64,000 nucleotides of DNA from Odiellus spinosus. Lineage: Eukaryota; Arthropoda; Arachnida; Opiliones; Phalangiidae. The stretch covers positions 8,473,602 through 8,537,601 of the forward strand of contig OY987227.1 of assembly GCA_963920705.1 (NCBI GenBank), given 5' to 3'. Every line of letters starts with the position of its first letter. The stretch's first letter is position 1. Both the position numbers and the translations under genes were made by a program. This document shows positions 24,691 through 36,269 of this stretch, in pieces. The notes beneath the pieces are model-generated. The model was not told the origin of the DNA. It did no database searches and saw nothing but the letters and a program-made list of their open reading frames with translations.

Positions 24691-25729
24691 CTAATTAATC
24701 ACCGTGAAATTCGCTAACAATCCGCCTTAACATCACGCTAGAATAAATTAGTTTTATGTTTGTGATTATAATCATAATTACGTAATGAGATTATCTAACC
24801 ATTTTGTGATATTTAAAAGCACCCTATCATCTTCAATACCTCCTAGAACGTTAATCCCATGCATGACTAAAACAATAAAAAAAAAAATCGTTCAATATTT
24901 AAACTTTAATTATTAAAATATTTCAATAAGCCGTTATCTTAATGACGCTGTATTTTTATTTTTTTCTATCTAATTGAAAATGAAATTCAGGCATGCAAAT
25001 CATATTTGTTTTTATATACTTAATAATATGTCACGTTAAACGATAAAAACATAAGAATTATTTTGACAGTATATCGACTCTACACGTTATAGAGACGTTC
25101 TCTGAATTTTAAGCAGAAGTCAAAAAGCGAAACAAAAAAAGAGTTGTTGAACTTGTTATTAATGAAAAAAATATATATATTTCTGGTAAATTTATATTTG
25201 CGTGTGATTCGCTATCATCTTTGAGCAATAAGAAAAAAATTTAAAACAAACAGGGTAAAGTATTTGCGCGAAGAATCCTTTTGAACGAGTACCGCCAATT
25301 AAACTCGAATTTAAGGATGTTTTTGGACATTGACCGAGGGTCATTTATCACTCTTACTATATAACATTACGATTAAATTTTAATTTAATTTGCATGCCAC
25401 AATGTTTTTCGAAATACTAAAAATTTATAATTTAAAATTTTTGGGTAATTTTAAATTTTAAATATCTTAAAAACACGTCAACCTAAAGGTGTGTAAAATT
25501 TATAGTGTTTGGTTATTTCTCATGGGGAAAAACTATAATTTGGCAGCTCATTTCGGCTCAAAACGGGATTGTTTGTTTATTACCCAGGCGATCTTTCAAA
25601 ACTAAAGCATCCCCATTTGGCTAGCGCCCGGGGACTCGTACCCACTAAAGCCCCCACCATCTTAATTCGGACCTGGTTAGATTAAGTTCAGTTAGGAACG
25701 TGTTTTAGTCCATAACAATAAATAAATAA
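24691..25729. other. Unassigned AT-rich intergenic DNA
   Basis: Nothing recognised. Confidence 0.55.
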
Positions 25730-26195
25730 ATAGAGGATACCATGAAAATAACGAATTACCGCAAATCGTACCATAAAATTAAAGAAATATCGCAAATAAT
25801 ACCATGAAAATAACGAAATACCGCAAACAATACCATGAAAATAACGAAATATCGCAAATAATACCATGAAAATGACGAAATACCGCAAATAATACCATGA
25901 AAATAAAGAAATACCGCAGAAAAAACTAAATACCGCAAATAATACCACAGAAATAGAGAAATACCGCAAAATAATACCATGGAAACAAAGGAATACTACT
26001 AATAATAATATAAAATCTCGATTACCGAGCGTAATACCATGAAAATAACGAAATACCGCAAATAATACCATGGAAATAGAGAAAATACCGCAAATAATAC
26101 CATGAAAATAACTAAATACCACAAAACAAAAACTACCGCAAGTAATACCACGAAAATAAATAAATACCACAAATAATATCATGCAAAATAACAAG
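25730..26195. repeat. 30-31-bp degenerate tandem array, about 15 units
   Basis: Units contain ATACCGCAAATAATACCATG followed by AAAATAACGAA. Units vary by substitution and small length changes. The minus-strand open frame of 188 codons, rich in Phe, Tyr and Ile, follows the array and continues slightly beyond it. It is not evidence of a membrane protein. Confidence 0.9.
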
Positions 26196-27089
26196 GCGGA
26201 CAAAAATTTTGAACTCATTGCACTGGAGTTACCAAAGCGGAACTGGGAGTTCACAAGAGTTTGAAATCAAGAGTAACGTCCCCTTTGTTGAAAAACATTA
26301 AAAACATAATTGTGTCATAACAATTAAAGACTGTGAACAACTGCGAAGGTTAATACCATAAGGGTCCTATTTAGATATTATAATAGTAATAACATTGTCA
26401 CTTTTATTAGTTACAATTATGAATACTAAATTACTACAGAACAGAAGAGGCTCAAAGTGGAATACCATTTTTAGTTTTGTGTTCAAAAATAAATAATAAA
26501 CATAATTTCATAAATCTAAACTAATTCAAAAATACACGCACCCTAATACCGCTAATTCAAGCAATTTGTATTTACATTTCACAAAATCTCAGTCAAAAAA
26601 GGGCGTAAAAAGACGATTTTGAAACTAAATATATATAATTGTAGAGTGTTAAACTAAAATCCGTGATAAACACTGCATAGACAACCACCCTTCAAATTTA
26701 AGATTTTTTTTTCCTATCCTAAAAAGTTCCTTACCCCGTAATCATGCCCAGACGGAACGAGCTAAAAACCCAATTGAATTAAAATGCTAAATAAGTCCGC
26801 GCCCATAATTTAAAAGAAGAAGAAAAAAATCAGACCAGGTGTTATTATACTATCAGCAATTGGCATAAAGAAAAATAAAATTATTAGCAGACGTTAGATG
26901 GAAACCATCAGGCCTAACATTTAATCCCGGGAGAAACCAAATTTGATTCAAGTTTATAAAATATTTCCCGTACGTCAACGTTTAGTTATTTTTTTAAGTC
27001 TTACGTAAATAAGGTAAGTAAAGATCCAAAATATATTAACCTGTTTTTGCCGTAAGAATTTAAACTAGAAAATTTAAGAAGAAAAAAAA
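26196..27089. other. Unassigned AT-rich intergenic DNA
   Basis: Nothing recognised. Confidence 0.55.
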
Positions 27090-27960
27090 ATGTATTTAAG
27101 ATTGACAAACAAGTTATACGATTTTCGAAGATCACGATTCGAGCGTGCCCGTCCCGACGTCTCTTACGTTAAAAACCTTCCCCGAGGTCGAAGAAAGGTG
27201 CCAGAAGCAATTCGGGGGTTTGAACACCGGTCTCGGGACGCTTTTCATCGTGAATCAAAGATATCGGGAGTTCGCTTTATTCGAAGAATAACCGTTAAAT
27301 AAACGCGGACGAGGCTTAAGTTACGCAAGCACGCGCTTACTAATTTTGAATCACGCGCTTATAGGTTAAAGGTCAAATAAGATAAGCGCGTGTTAAAAAA
27401 GTATACGATGTAATGCGGAAAACCAATTAAAAACGATTACTTACGCATTTCTCGAAGGTATTTTCAAAATTGACGAAATTTGTCCGCGGTACGGCGCGAA
27501 CTAACCGTCAAACGTTCGTACGAATTGACCGTCAACATTTCGGTAAATTAGCCGTACACTTCGCGTATCACTTTCGAATGAGACGCCGGGGACCGCGATA
27601 CGTCCAAATATAAAAGGTTCTAATCTTACGACCCCTTTTTGTCGCTTCTGTCCCGTTATAACTCGAAGTTTAAAGATATATCGATATATATTTAACGTAT
27701 TTTTGTTTTAAAATTGATGAAATACGCGGAACAATCGCGGAAATTCGCTTCTTACTTACGATGCCAAATCGATTTCGTTAAGCCTTGCTCGTGCGGGTAT
27801 AAAAAAGCTCAATATCACGGTTGGTGGGAATAACTATAAACCGGGGAGCGGCGCGCGATAAGAGGGGAATTTTTCTACCTAGTTCTCTGAAACAATCGAG
27901 GATAGATTTTAGCGGGAATAGAAGACCGAGGCTTAGCTATAGAGCGTTAAGGCTTTTGTT
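27090..27960. other. CpG-richer segment of unknown function
   Basis: By eye this stretch has clearly more CG dinucleotides than the rest of the window (for example CGTGCCCGTCCCGACGTCTC near 27143 and GGTACGGCGCGAACTAACCG near 27487). A 70-codon plus-strand frame at 27090-27302 is arginine-rich and unrecognised. It could be an unmethylated regulatory segment, an exon of an unseen gene, or a decayed element. Confidence 0.4.
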
Positions 27961-28479
27961 TTTCTACGTTTTTAAGCTAGAGAGGTGAACATATGGGTAG
28001 TCCCCGAGTCAAGGTAGGTTTAGTCAGAAGGGGCTGCTTTTTCTAAAAAAAGGGGGTGTTATAGCGGCGAAAAACTGAACGCTTAGGATTGTCTACTTTC
28101 AAACAACAAGTTGATTACGGACTGGCTATAACTTAAGGTTGGTCTTTCAACCTTCCCCCCCCCCCCCACTAATTTTTCCCTCTTTTAGTTGGCGAATTCG
28201 CACTCCCCCCCACTTTATTTTATTCGTTAATGGATAAAACCATTTAGTCGTTTGCAGAGAAGATTAAGATATTCGCGCTTATAAAATTAAATATACCGAG
28301 TAGAGATTATTAGTGAAATTAAATTAGGCTTTCTTTGTTCTTGAGAAGAATAGAGCAAATTATGATGAAAGGGAAAATGAAACCTCGTAAACAAATGGTT
28401 TTATATTGATCCCTTATCATTAAAATATGGCTTATTTATCAGTAAATAAAAAATAAAAACTAATTTTAAGCTAGAAATC
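27961..28479. other. Unassigned intergenic DNA with a poly-C run
   Basis: No gene recognised. A run of about 13 C lies near 28155. Confidence 0.5.
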
Positions 28480-28640
28480 AATGTTTAATTCATTCTAAAA
28501 ATAGGTTTAACAAGGATCAATATAGTTTGAAATCACACCGAAAGTAAATCGATTCAAATTGGACTAGTTTATTGGTTCAACGGCATGATATTAAACTCGC
28601 ATTAATGCTAGGTAAGCCTACTTTTTAAGTAAGTTAAATA
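28480..28640. mobile_element. Possible family C remnant
   Basis: The layout matches copy 1. AATAGGTTTAACAAGGATC lies on the left and GGTAAGCCTACTTTTTAAGT on the right, inverted. End sequences were not found, so assignment is weak. Confidence 0.35.
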
Positions 28641-30260
28641 TGGATTTCTACCTTAATTTTATGTTCGAATTTTAACGATAACGCTTAACGAATCACATTA
28701 TATGTAATTTTTGTATTTTTACCGCCTAGTATTTTCGTAGATACTAATTAATCTTAATGTTGTGATTTTCTATAATATAATTAAGGGAGTGTTTGAAGGA
28801 AATATTGAATTCTATTAAATATTTGGTTTCTTAACCGATCAGTGGCAACCTTAGAAGGAACATATTCTCTCATAGAAAAACCAGTTTTCTAACAAATATT
28901 TATTTCCTAGTAACGAAGTAAAGCCTCGATAGAGTACATTATACGATACAGAGATTGAGATACGGGTCATGACGTCATAAACAGACTACAGAGATATACG
29001 CGTAGTATTTACTAAAACACTGATTAGTATTCTCGGTCTATAGTAATCACGTGATGAGTACTGAAGGCACGTACGATATACTATTATAGGTTTTAGAGAT
29101 ACGTCGGATTATTTTCCAAGCACGTTAACCACGAACCATTTATGTTTCGAGGCTATTTTGGACTCGCAACTCGATATTTTTAGATTCTCAACTCAGTCAC
29201 GTGTGCCTCATTAAATTCATTCATAAACAAGTTTATAATTCGGAAATGTTGTTAATTGAATAAATGAAATTAATTGAAATCTCAGAATAAAAAATAAATA
29301 TAGGAATAACTATTTTCCAAATGAAAATTAAAATCTTAATTATAAAGTTGAATAGTAAAATTTGGCGTTTATAATTGGCATCTAACGGCCAAAACCGTAC
29401 GAAAAAACTAAGAACTAACAAAACCACGGTGGGGGGTTGCCTATTCCATATCAATATCACTGTTTTTGCCGTTAGAGGACGCTTATTTATCTTTAATCTA
29501 TTAAAATAGGTGGCTAATTATCACAGATGCAGTTTTTACTAAGCCCTTCTTTGCTGCGAAAATTATTTCTTCATCATAGCGAAAGAAAAGGTTTTAGTTA
29601 GCATTTACAGCGGATAGATTTGTTTTTCGCCAACACTTAGTTGCGAAAACGGCACTTGTGAGATAAATTCAACTCGAGGGGTCAGACACTCTTGAAGTCG
29701 CTGTACACCTGAGTTCTCTGAGTTCAGCTTTGACAGTGCATTGAATTCGAACTATTATGGATTCTGAGTTCAGTTTTGATAGTGCAAAGAGTTCAAAAAT
29801 TTTGTACACCCGAGTTCGCGAGTTCTGCCCCCTCGATTCAACCACCGCAATTATATATTTTCATTTAAAAATTTTCCTTCGAAATGGTTTTGGCAAAAAT
29901 TTGCCATTATGTAATATACTTTTTATTTTCACGGTGATGGCTTGGTAATTTTTTTTTCTCAATCGTTGAAGCAGAAACGAGTTTGGTCATTAAATTCTTC
30001 TTCTAATATTCCGTTTTATGAGGCTTTAAATTACTCGTATGGGAACTCCTTCATCTTTGACTTACTCGGACCCTTAAGGAATGTCGTTAGAGCAATTCGA
30101 AGGACGATTAAGCTTAAAATTACGATTACCAAGTATAATATGTAATTAATATAGTTCCCAAGTCATCCGATTGAAGAAAAGCGCCAACTATTGGCAGTTA
30201 CGAAAAATATAATTTAAAATAAGGCTAACACCGTTCCAATATCTATTTCAGGCAGTCCCT
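28641..30260. other. Unassigned intergenic DNA
   Basis: No gene recognised. Inverted phrases GCATCTAACGGCCAAAAC (29379) and GTTTTTGCCGTTAGAGGACG (29461) could mark a small element. GAGTTCTCTGAGTTCAG and CTGAGTTCAGTTTTGATAGTG at 29711-29783 are a short imperfect tandem duplication. Confidence 0.45.
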
Positions 30261-30632
30261 AAAGGGAGAATGCAGCCCAATTGATGTTTTATCGATTCTT
30301 TAAGGTTTAAATAGTCCTAATCGAACAGTAACAAAAATAAAAACAAATATTAAACTAAAAATAAATTCATGGAGATATCCTGAACTCCATGTATAAGGAC
30401 TAGCGACCAATGGTATTGATCATAGAGATTCCGCATTCCCCATATAACAGTAATCGAGCAATGTCATTGGTCGCTATCTGGAGGTCAGGTGATATCCATG
30501 AATCCAGCTAAGCCTATTTTCTGGGTAAGTTTTTAAATTTATTTCCAGTTTCATATTTGTTTATAATTTTTTTTTACTGATGTATTAGGCATATTTAAAC
30601 GATTTCCGGATATTTATAGATGCACTGTCCAA
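30261..30632. mobile_element. Foldback short-element family C, copy 2 (most complete)
   Basis: From AAAGGGAGAATGCAG to ATGCACTGTCC, about 370 bp. The two halves are imperfect inverted copies. TTCATGGAGATATCCTGA with GACTAGCGACCAATGGTATT on the left pairs with AATGTCATTGGTCGCTAT and GGTGATATCCATGAATCC on the right. Outer arms pair AAATATTAAACT with AGTTTCATATTTG, and TCGATTC with the far right. No coding capacity. Confidence 0.65.
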
Positions 30633-33590
30633 TAGTAACCTTCCCTGGTTTAAATTGGGATTTCTACTCAATACTAATTAGCGCAAAAATATCCCTATTT
30701 TTTCTCAACATTCAAATTGCCTGATATTTCCAGGTTTATACGAAACCTGCCCTAACATTTCGGACTATGGTGTCAATGGGTATTTATATACTTAATATAT
30801 TCTGATATAACAGAATAAATTTTTAAATTAATTCGAAAAGCTATTCTATAAAAATTTTGAGAACTTTTCAGAAAGTAAGAAATCACCATAAAAAAAAAAA
30901 CATTCCATAAAACTAATAAAAATGATTCTGATTTTGTTTCACGGTTGAAGGGTATCTTAATATTTCTTTTATATAACAACCTCATTTGCATAATTATTTT
31001 TGATAAAAATCACGGACTAACTTCGTACTCAAACACAAAGATATGACAACGTTAAATAAAAAAAATAAAATAAAAATTATCTTTGAATCTCTAACAATCT
31101 TATTTTTTCCCTGTAGAACATTTTTGCAACAATTCCATTTTTACGCGGTTCCCTTGTAGTTCTAGATCTAAACTTAAAATCGTTTAATTAAAGTCGTTTT
31201 TCGTGGGAAGTTTTTGTAACCATAGAACATTAACATCCGTAGGTCAAGGTATCTTAAAATTACCTTCAATTGACGCGTTAACCTTATAATTTCAGGTTTT
31301 AATTCCTCCGTGAAATTCGTGATTTTCCAAAACGGCATAATTATTAAACTAAAAAAAAAAATGAATAATTTCTTACCGTGAATGAACAGCAACCTGCGCC
31401 GGTCCTTCGTCCTGAACTCCTTTTCTGTAAAGAATAAATAAAATAAACAACATTAATTTTAAATAAAACAAAATATTAATCGTATAAGTTTGTTTACATA
31501 ACAATTTTAGGATATAAATCTATTTTAATCAAGTACCAAATATTTGTAAAGGAAAAACTCAGTTTACGTAACAATTTTATGACATTAATTTATTATTACC
31601 AAGAACAAAATATTTCTCTAAATTATATGAATCGTATAAGTTTGTTTACTTAACAATTTTGGGGTATAAATTTATTTTTACCAAGAACGAAATATTTCTC
31701 CAAGGAAATACTCTAAATTATGGGCGCCCGGTCCAAATTAAGCTCCAAATTGCGGAATTATTTGTTTATCGCTCAATTATGGGCGCCACATAATTTAGCT
31801 CAAAACTGGAGTATTTATTTAAAACCGCTGCGCTCAGGCTCAGGTGCCCCCTTTAAAATATTTACAATTTACCACTTTTTAACAGTAATATGAGGGTATA
31901 TTTACGATACTAGTCGATAACGTGTCTAGCTTATATGGACGAAAAAGTTCGATATCATATACTTAAGGTTTAATTCACTATATACCCAATAAAATTGGTG
32001 GAGAGCGCGGGTCGAGATATCGTGCGGTGAATTTATAATCTTTTAGACGCATGGGCCGAGAGAGAAGGAATCCTCCCAAATTAGAAAAATATTTTGTCTA
32101 CGGAGGTTTTTTCGAATTTGATAGTCTTTTAGCTATAGCCGAGGAATCCGGATTCACGGGGCAGGTGGCATCGAAGTTCCAAAAACTTATAGACCCTATC
32201 TATCTAATGCCCGGGGGCCGAGACGCGGGAATTCGTTAAGGGAATAAATTTAGAAAAGAACGCTTCGACGTGGTCAGACCCTAGTTATAGCCCTTCGGAT
32301 TCCAGCCAAAAAATATAATCATTTATAAAACAGTATTACTTCGAGAGCGCGAAGATACGGTTTACCCGACTAAGCGCGCTAAGCCTAATTTGAAATTCCC
32401 AGGAATACAACTACTTCTAATATCTAATATTATATTAAGAGAGCTTGAACAAAACGCGTACCTGTACGTGTATCTATATACCTTCTACAATGATTTAATC
32501 GCGTGACGTCATTCTGTTCGCGTAAAGGTAAGTTTCGGCGTTATTCGTACGTTTCTAAAAACGTCTAAAACTAAGGCCTAACGCGAGCTTTCAGTAAACA
32601 ATTCAAAATTATACCGAACAAAAAAAAAAAAATCGATTTATTATAATTTTAAATTAATTTGAATATTTTTAGCGCGTAGAAAGCTTCAGGATCGATGAAT
32701 AAATTATTTTTAATAATAATTTATGAAACGTTGATGTTTAATTAGTCACGTGATGTAAACGTAGTTAATATCTATATTAAAAAGGTACGTGTTGTTAATT
32801 AAACCGAGATGTTATAATCACTCTACGTTTAGCTTTTAACTATATTTAGCATTACGTAATCAGTTACGTAATCCCGGTGGTTAATTACACTTAATTGGAA
32901 TCAGTTTAATCAGATTTAACTCAATTTAATAAACCTTGTTCGGTTAAATCTGATTAAACCCGCTAATTACGAGTCATCTGAAGATGAAAAACTAAAATTA
33001 ATTAATAATATATAGTTTTTTAATTAAAAACCAGTGTCCCGCGCTAAACTAAATTACAAAATAACTAAAATTTACGCAAATCTAATTTTAATATCATAAT
33101 GATATTTATATTCTTACAATTTCTTTCTTCTAAATGGCAATAAATTTTAAACATGCTTTAAATTTTCATACCTAAACACCAACTTGAACTCGTAATTGAT
33201 GAAAGTAAATTAAATTTAATGCAAGGAACTGTGATTAATAAAGCCACAATATTTTGAGGGTATGCCTAATATAATTTGACTGTTTATTACTTTTAACCGA
33301 GGGTTAGGTAGTTTTTTCAGTTCTTAAAACAACAATTCGAGTTTGTTTAAAATCGGTTTAACAGGTAACTTCTAAAGCTCGTGCGGTTAATATGTTTTAA
33401 GAAAATTTAACGGATTTAACGCGATCAACTCCTACAATAAAAATAGTCACGTTTTTAGAGTCACGAGATTGACGTACCGAATATTTCACGAAGGAGCTAG
33501 GGAAAAAATAAAAAAGACAATGAATGGACCGTGCCAAACGGTAGAAATTTTCTGTAATATACGGCCGGACGCTAACGTCAAAATTTACAA

Positions 33591-33625
<35 letters not shown>

Positions 33626-33706
33626 AATGGTGAATACAGGGTAGTGATTGCATAATTCATTTTTCTATTCATTACGATATTGATATTTTTGCTCGCTTCA
33701 TTTTTT
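30633..33706. other. Unassigned intergenic DNA
   Basis: No gene recognised over about 3 kb. Three tandem-like phrases of the type GTTTGTTTACATAACAATTTTA occur at 31490-31680, about 75-100 bp apart. A 62-codon plus-strand frame at 32051-32239 and a run of 29 A at 33594-33622 are the only other items. None has a recognisable identity. Confidence 0.5.
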
Positions 33707-34535
33707 AAGTGAGGCTGTTACCATTTTTTTCGAATTATACCATGCTATTAAAATACCATATTCAAAATTTTATACCTCTGGGTTGACGCGTTCATAATAA
33801 ACTTCAACAGGGTTACCACAGTTTTTTCAGATTCAAATTCCCTGAATTTTCCAGGTATTTCCCTGACCTTTTCCTCAATTTTCCCTGACCGTTTCAGCTA
33901 ATACTACCCAATTTTTAACCTTTTATGTTTTATATAATCGCGTTCGCCAAACCTTTTGCACGCGTACCTTTGTTCTAATCTATACAACTGACACGGTCAG
34001 CTTCAAATCTTTCTGCAGACTGATTGTAATTTCCTGGCTTCTTGAAAGATCTTTAAATTCCCTGACTTTCCTTGACTTTTTAAAATATCTTAAAATCCCT
34101 GACTTTTTTGGATGATTTTCAAATTCCCTGATTTTTCCCTGTTTTCCCTGACCTGTGACAACCCTGTTCAAAATAAAAATGTAATTTTTTTTCCCATATA
34201 TGACGTAGTTTATTTATGGAACGAAATTAACGATAATTTTCGTTGATTAAGTACTTTTACGAAAAAGACCGGGCGAAAGAAATCTTATCACTGGTGCCAG
34301 ATCGCGCGAGAATCTACAATAGCGAATCACGCGACCATAGTGATGACGTAGTTTTGCGGGGAATTTTCATTTTAAAAATTTAGAAAAAAGAGCGATTGTT
34401 AAATATGTATTTTTACTGTCCCTGTAATTTTGTTCTATGACGTATGTATATATATTTTGAATCGTTTTTTAACGATCTTTCCGAAAATATTACTCAATTT
34501 GGAGTTCGTGAAAAATCCGTGATAGACTCACTTTA
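33707..34535 (+). mobile_element. Short-element family A, copy 4, interrupted by a nested insertion
   Basis: The only copy with a visible left end: AAGTGAGGCTGTTACCAT at 33707 is an imperfect inverted match of the right end (GTGATAGACTCACTTTAT). After removing the nested element and one target copy the length is about 465 bp. Internal landmarks match the other copies: TCACGCGACCATAGTGATGA, ATGACGTATGTATATATATT, ATCGTTTTTTAACGAT. Confidence 0.8.
33808..34166. mobile_element. Nested 359-bp hAT-like non-autonomous element
   Basis: Ends are CAGGGTTACCACAG and CTGTGACAACCCTG, an inverted pair with one or two mismatches. They are flanked by TTCAA at 33803-33807 and 34167-34171. The interior is rich in 'TTCCCTGA' and 'TTTTCCCTGACC' phrases. 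Family A copy 1 has the uninterrupted site. A CAGGG-type end is common among hAT-like elements, but their usual 8-bp target duplication is not seen, so the superfamily is tentative. Confidence 0.75.
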
Positions 34536-34974
34536 TCTAATAAATATTACAAATCGTGACTAAGTACCTGGTAACTTAATGTAAATATTGAATATTAAAT
34601 TTAAAAAATTTTGGAATCGAATAATATTTGTGGTTAATTTGAATATAATTACAATAAGTGAAACGCGATCAGTATATTTTTGAATTAAAAATCTGGAAAT
34701 CTTTATCAAGTATAAGCCTGGAATGATTTGGAATGGGTCCACCGAATTAAAAAAACTGTTAGTCTAAGATTCGAATAACTCTTTAATAAATAAATCATTT
34801 TGAAACGATTGGCATACGTAAGATTAATTTAAGAACTTTAATACTATTGTTCAATTTTGGAAGTGCCAAAAACCAAAGCCTAAAGGTGCCAAACCATCTA
34901 TACTGACATTCTTCAAGCTGAACTAAAAATCAGAGATCGAGGCCTTACCATTTAGGCCCTTCTTCAAATTTAAG
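34536..34974. other. Unassigned intergenic DNA
   Basis: Nothing recognised; the sequence passes into the 29-bp array. Confidence 0.5.
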
Positions 34975-35387
34975 GAGTTAGGGCCTAGCTCCTAAGCCTA
35001 ACTTTCTAGGCCTAGCTCCTAAACTTATAAGCATATAGGCTTATCTTCTAAACCTATAACCATCTAGGTCTAGCTCCTAGACCTATAACAATCTAGGCCT
35101 GGCCACTAAACCTATAACCATCTAAGCCTAGCTCCTAGACCAATAATAATCTAGGCCTAGCTCATAGACCTATAATATTCTAGGCCTAGCTCCTAAACCT
35201 ATAACCATCATAGACCTAGCTCCTAAACCTATAACCATCATAGACCTAGCTCCTAAACCTATAACCATCATAGACCTAGCTCCTAAACCTATAACCATCT
35301 AGGCCAAGCTCTTAAACCAATAACCATCTAGGCCTATCTCCTAAACATATAACCATCTAAGCCTAGCTCCTAGACCTATTCTTAGAA
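34975..35387. repeat. 29-bp minisatellite array, left block
   Basis: Units of about 29 bp containing CTAGGCCTAGCTCCTAAACC then TATAACCAT. Many units carry the perfect palindrome CTAGGCCTAG. The same repeat resumes at 39705, and a stretch of about 40 bp around ATAATCTAGGCCTAGCTCAT (35147) is repeated almost exactly at the start of that second block. Confidence 0.93.
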
Positions 35388-35718
35388 CCCGGTAGGGTTC
35401 TATGTTATGGGCCCATCATCATCTGTAATGCTATTTTGATTTCCTTAAAAAAATGGACCTTTAGCCAATCAGAACGCTCCATTTCCCCATTGAAATAACA
35501 TTAAAATCGACTCTTTCGAGGACATGTCCCTTGCATCGCAGAACTAAAAGAGGAATTATTTGTTACGGTTAAAATCAATTTTAAGTGGTAGAGCAAGGTT
35601 CGAATGTTGAACTTTTCAAGTTTCATTTAAAAATATTAAGTCTAAGTATTTTAAAATTAATTCTAAAGTTGACCCTTTTTTTGGTACTTAGCTGGTTTCG
35701 CGCATGGCCAAATTCGTA
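35388..35718. other. Unassigned DNA between array and foldback element
   Basis: No gene. The string TAAGTGGTAGAGCAAGGTTCG near 35582 has tRNA-like boxes but no cloverleaf. Confidence 0.4.
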
Positions 35719-36193
35719 ATGTTATTCTATGGGATTTGGTTTTTTGAAAGTGGCTTACCTTTCAGATTTATTTTCTAATACTTCCGGATATTTTTCAGAC
35801 TTGGATTTTCCGTGTGGTATGAATTAAGTTTCAAGCTTTATTTTAAGACTAATTTCATAATTTTGCACCGATTAGTTGGCCCACAATCTATTTATGAAAA
35901 CGGACGAAAAAGTAAGGCGGAGAAATAGATTCGCCAAAAACCTAAGCCTAATTTGACAAATTAGGCTTAGGTTTTATATGGCTTTTTAAAATCACGTGCA
36001 GGAGGACTCGTAGAGGAGCGCGCTTGATTTGGAGGCTATGGGTATTGAACTCTGACTTAATTTCTCCTTCTTCATATTTTTGCCGTTTATGAAATTAGTC
36101 TAAAACTAAAGCCCGTAAAATATCTGGAATCATTAGAAAATAAATCTGAAAGGTAAGTCTCTTACAAAAAATCTAAATCCCATAGAATTACAT
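35719..36193. mobile_element. 475-bp foldback element centred on a perfect palindrome
   Basis: The left arm from 35719 (TATTCTATGGGATTT, TTACCTTTCAGATTTATTTT, CTAATACTTCCGGATAT, GACTAATTTCATAA) pairs in order with the right arm up to 36193. The arms are separated around a perfect hairpin at 35941-35971 (14-bp arms CCTAAGCCTAATTT and AAATTAGGCTTAGG, loop GAC). The midpoint of the outer arms and the midpoint of the hairpin coincide at 35956. No coding capacity and no target duplication identified. Confidence 0.75.
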
Positions 36194-36269
36194 TAATTTT
36201 CAATTTCTCCGCCTTAAAACTTAAAAGTACTCTCCTTTTTAAAAATGTGAAAGTCCGAACGACTTGGCA

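Noticed and set aside
32051..32239. 62-codon frame starting MGRERRNPPK
   Set aside because: Short, no domain, no neighbouring exons recognised.
35580..35610. tRNA-like TGGTAGAGCAAGGTTCGAAT
   Set aside because: A-like and B-like boxes are almost adjacent, too close for a tRNA, and no acceptor stem is present.
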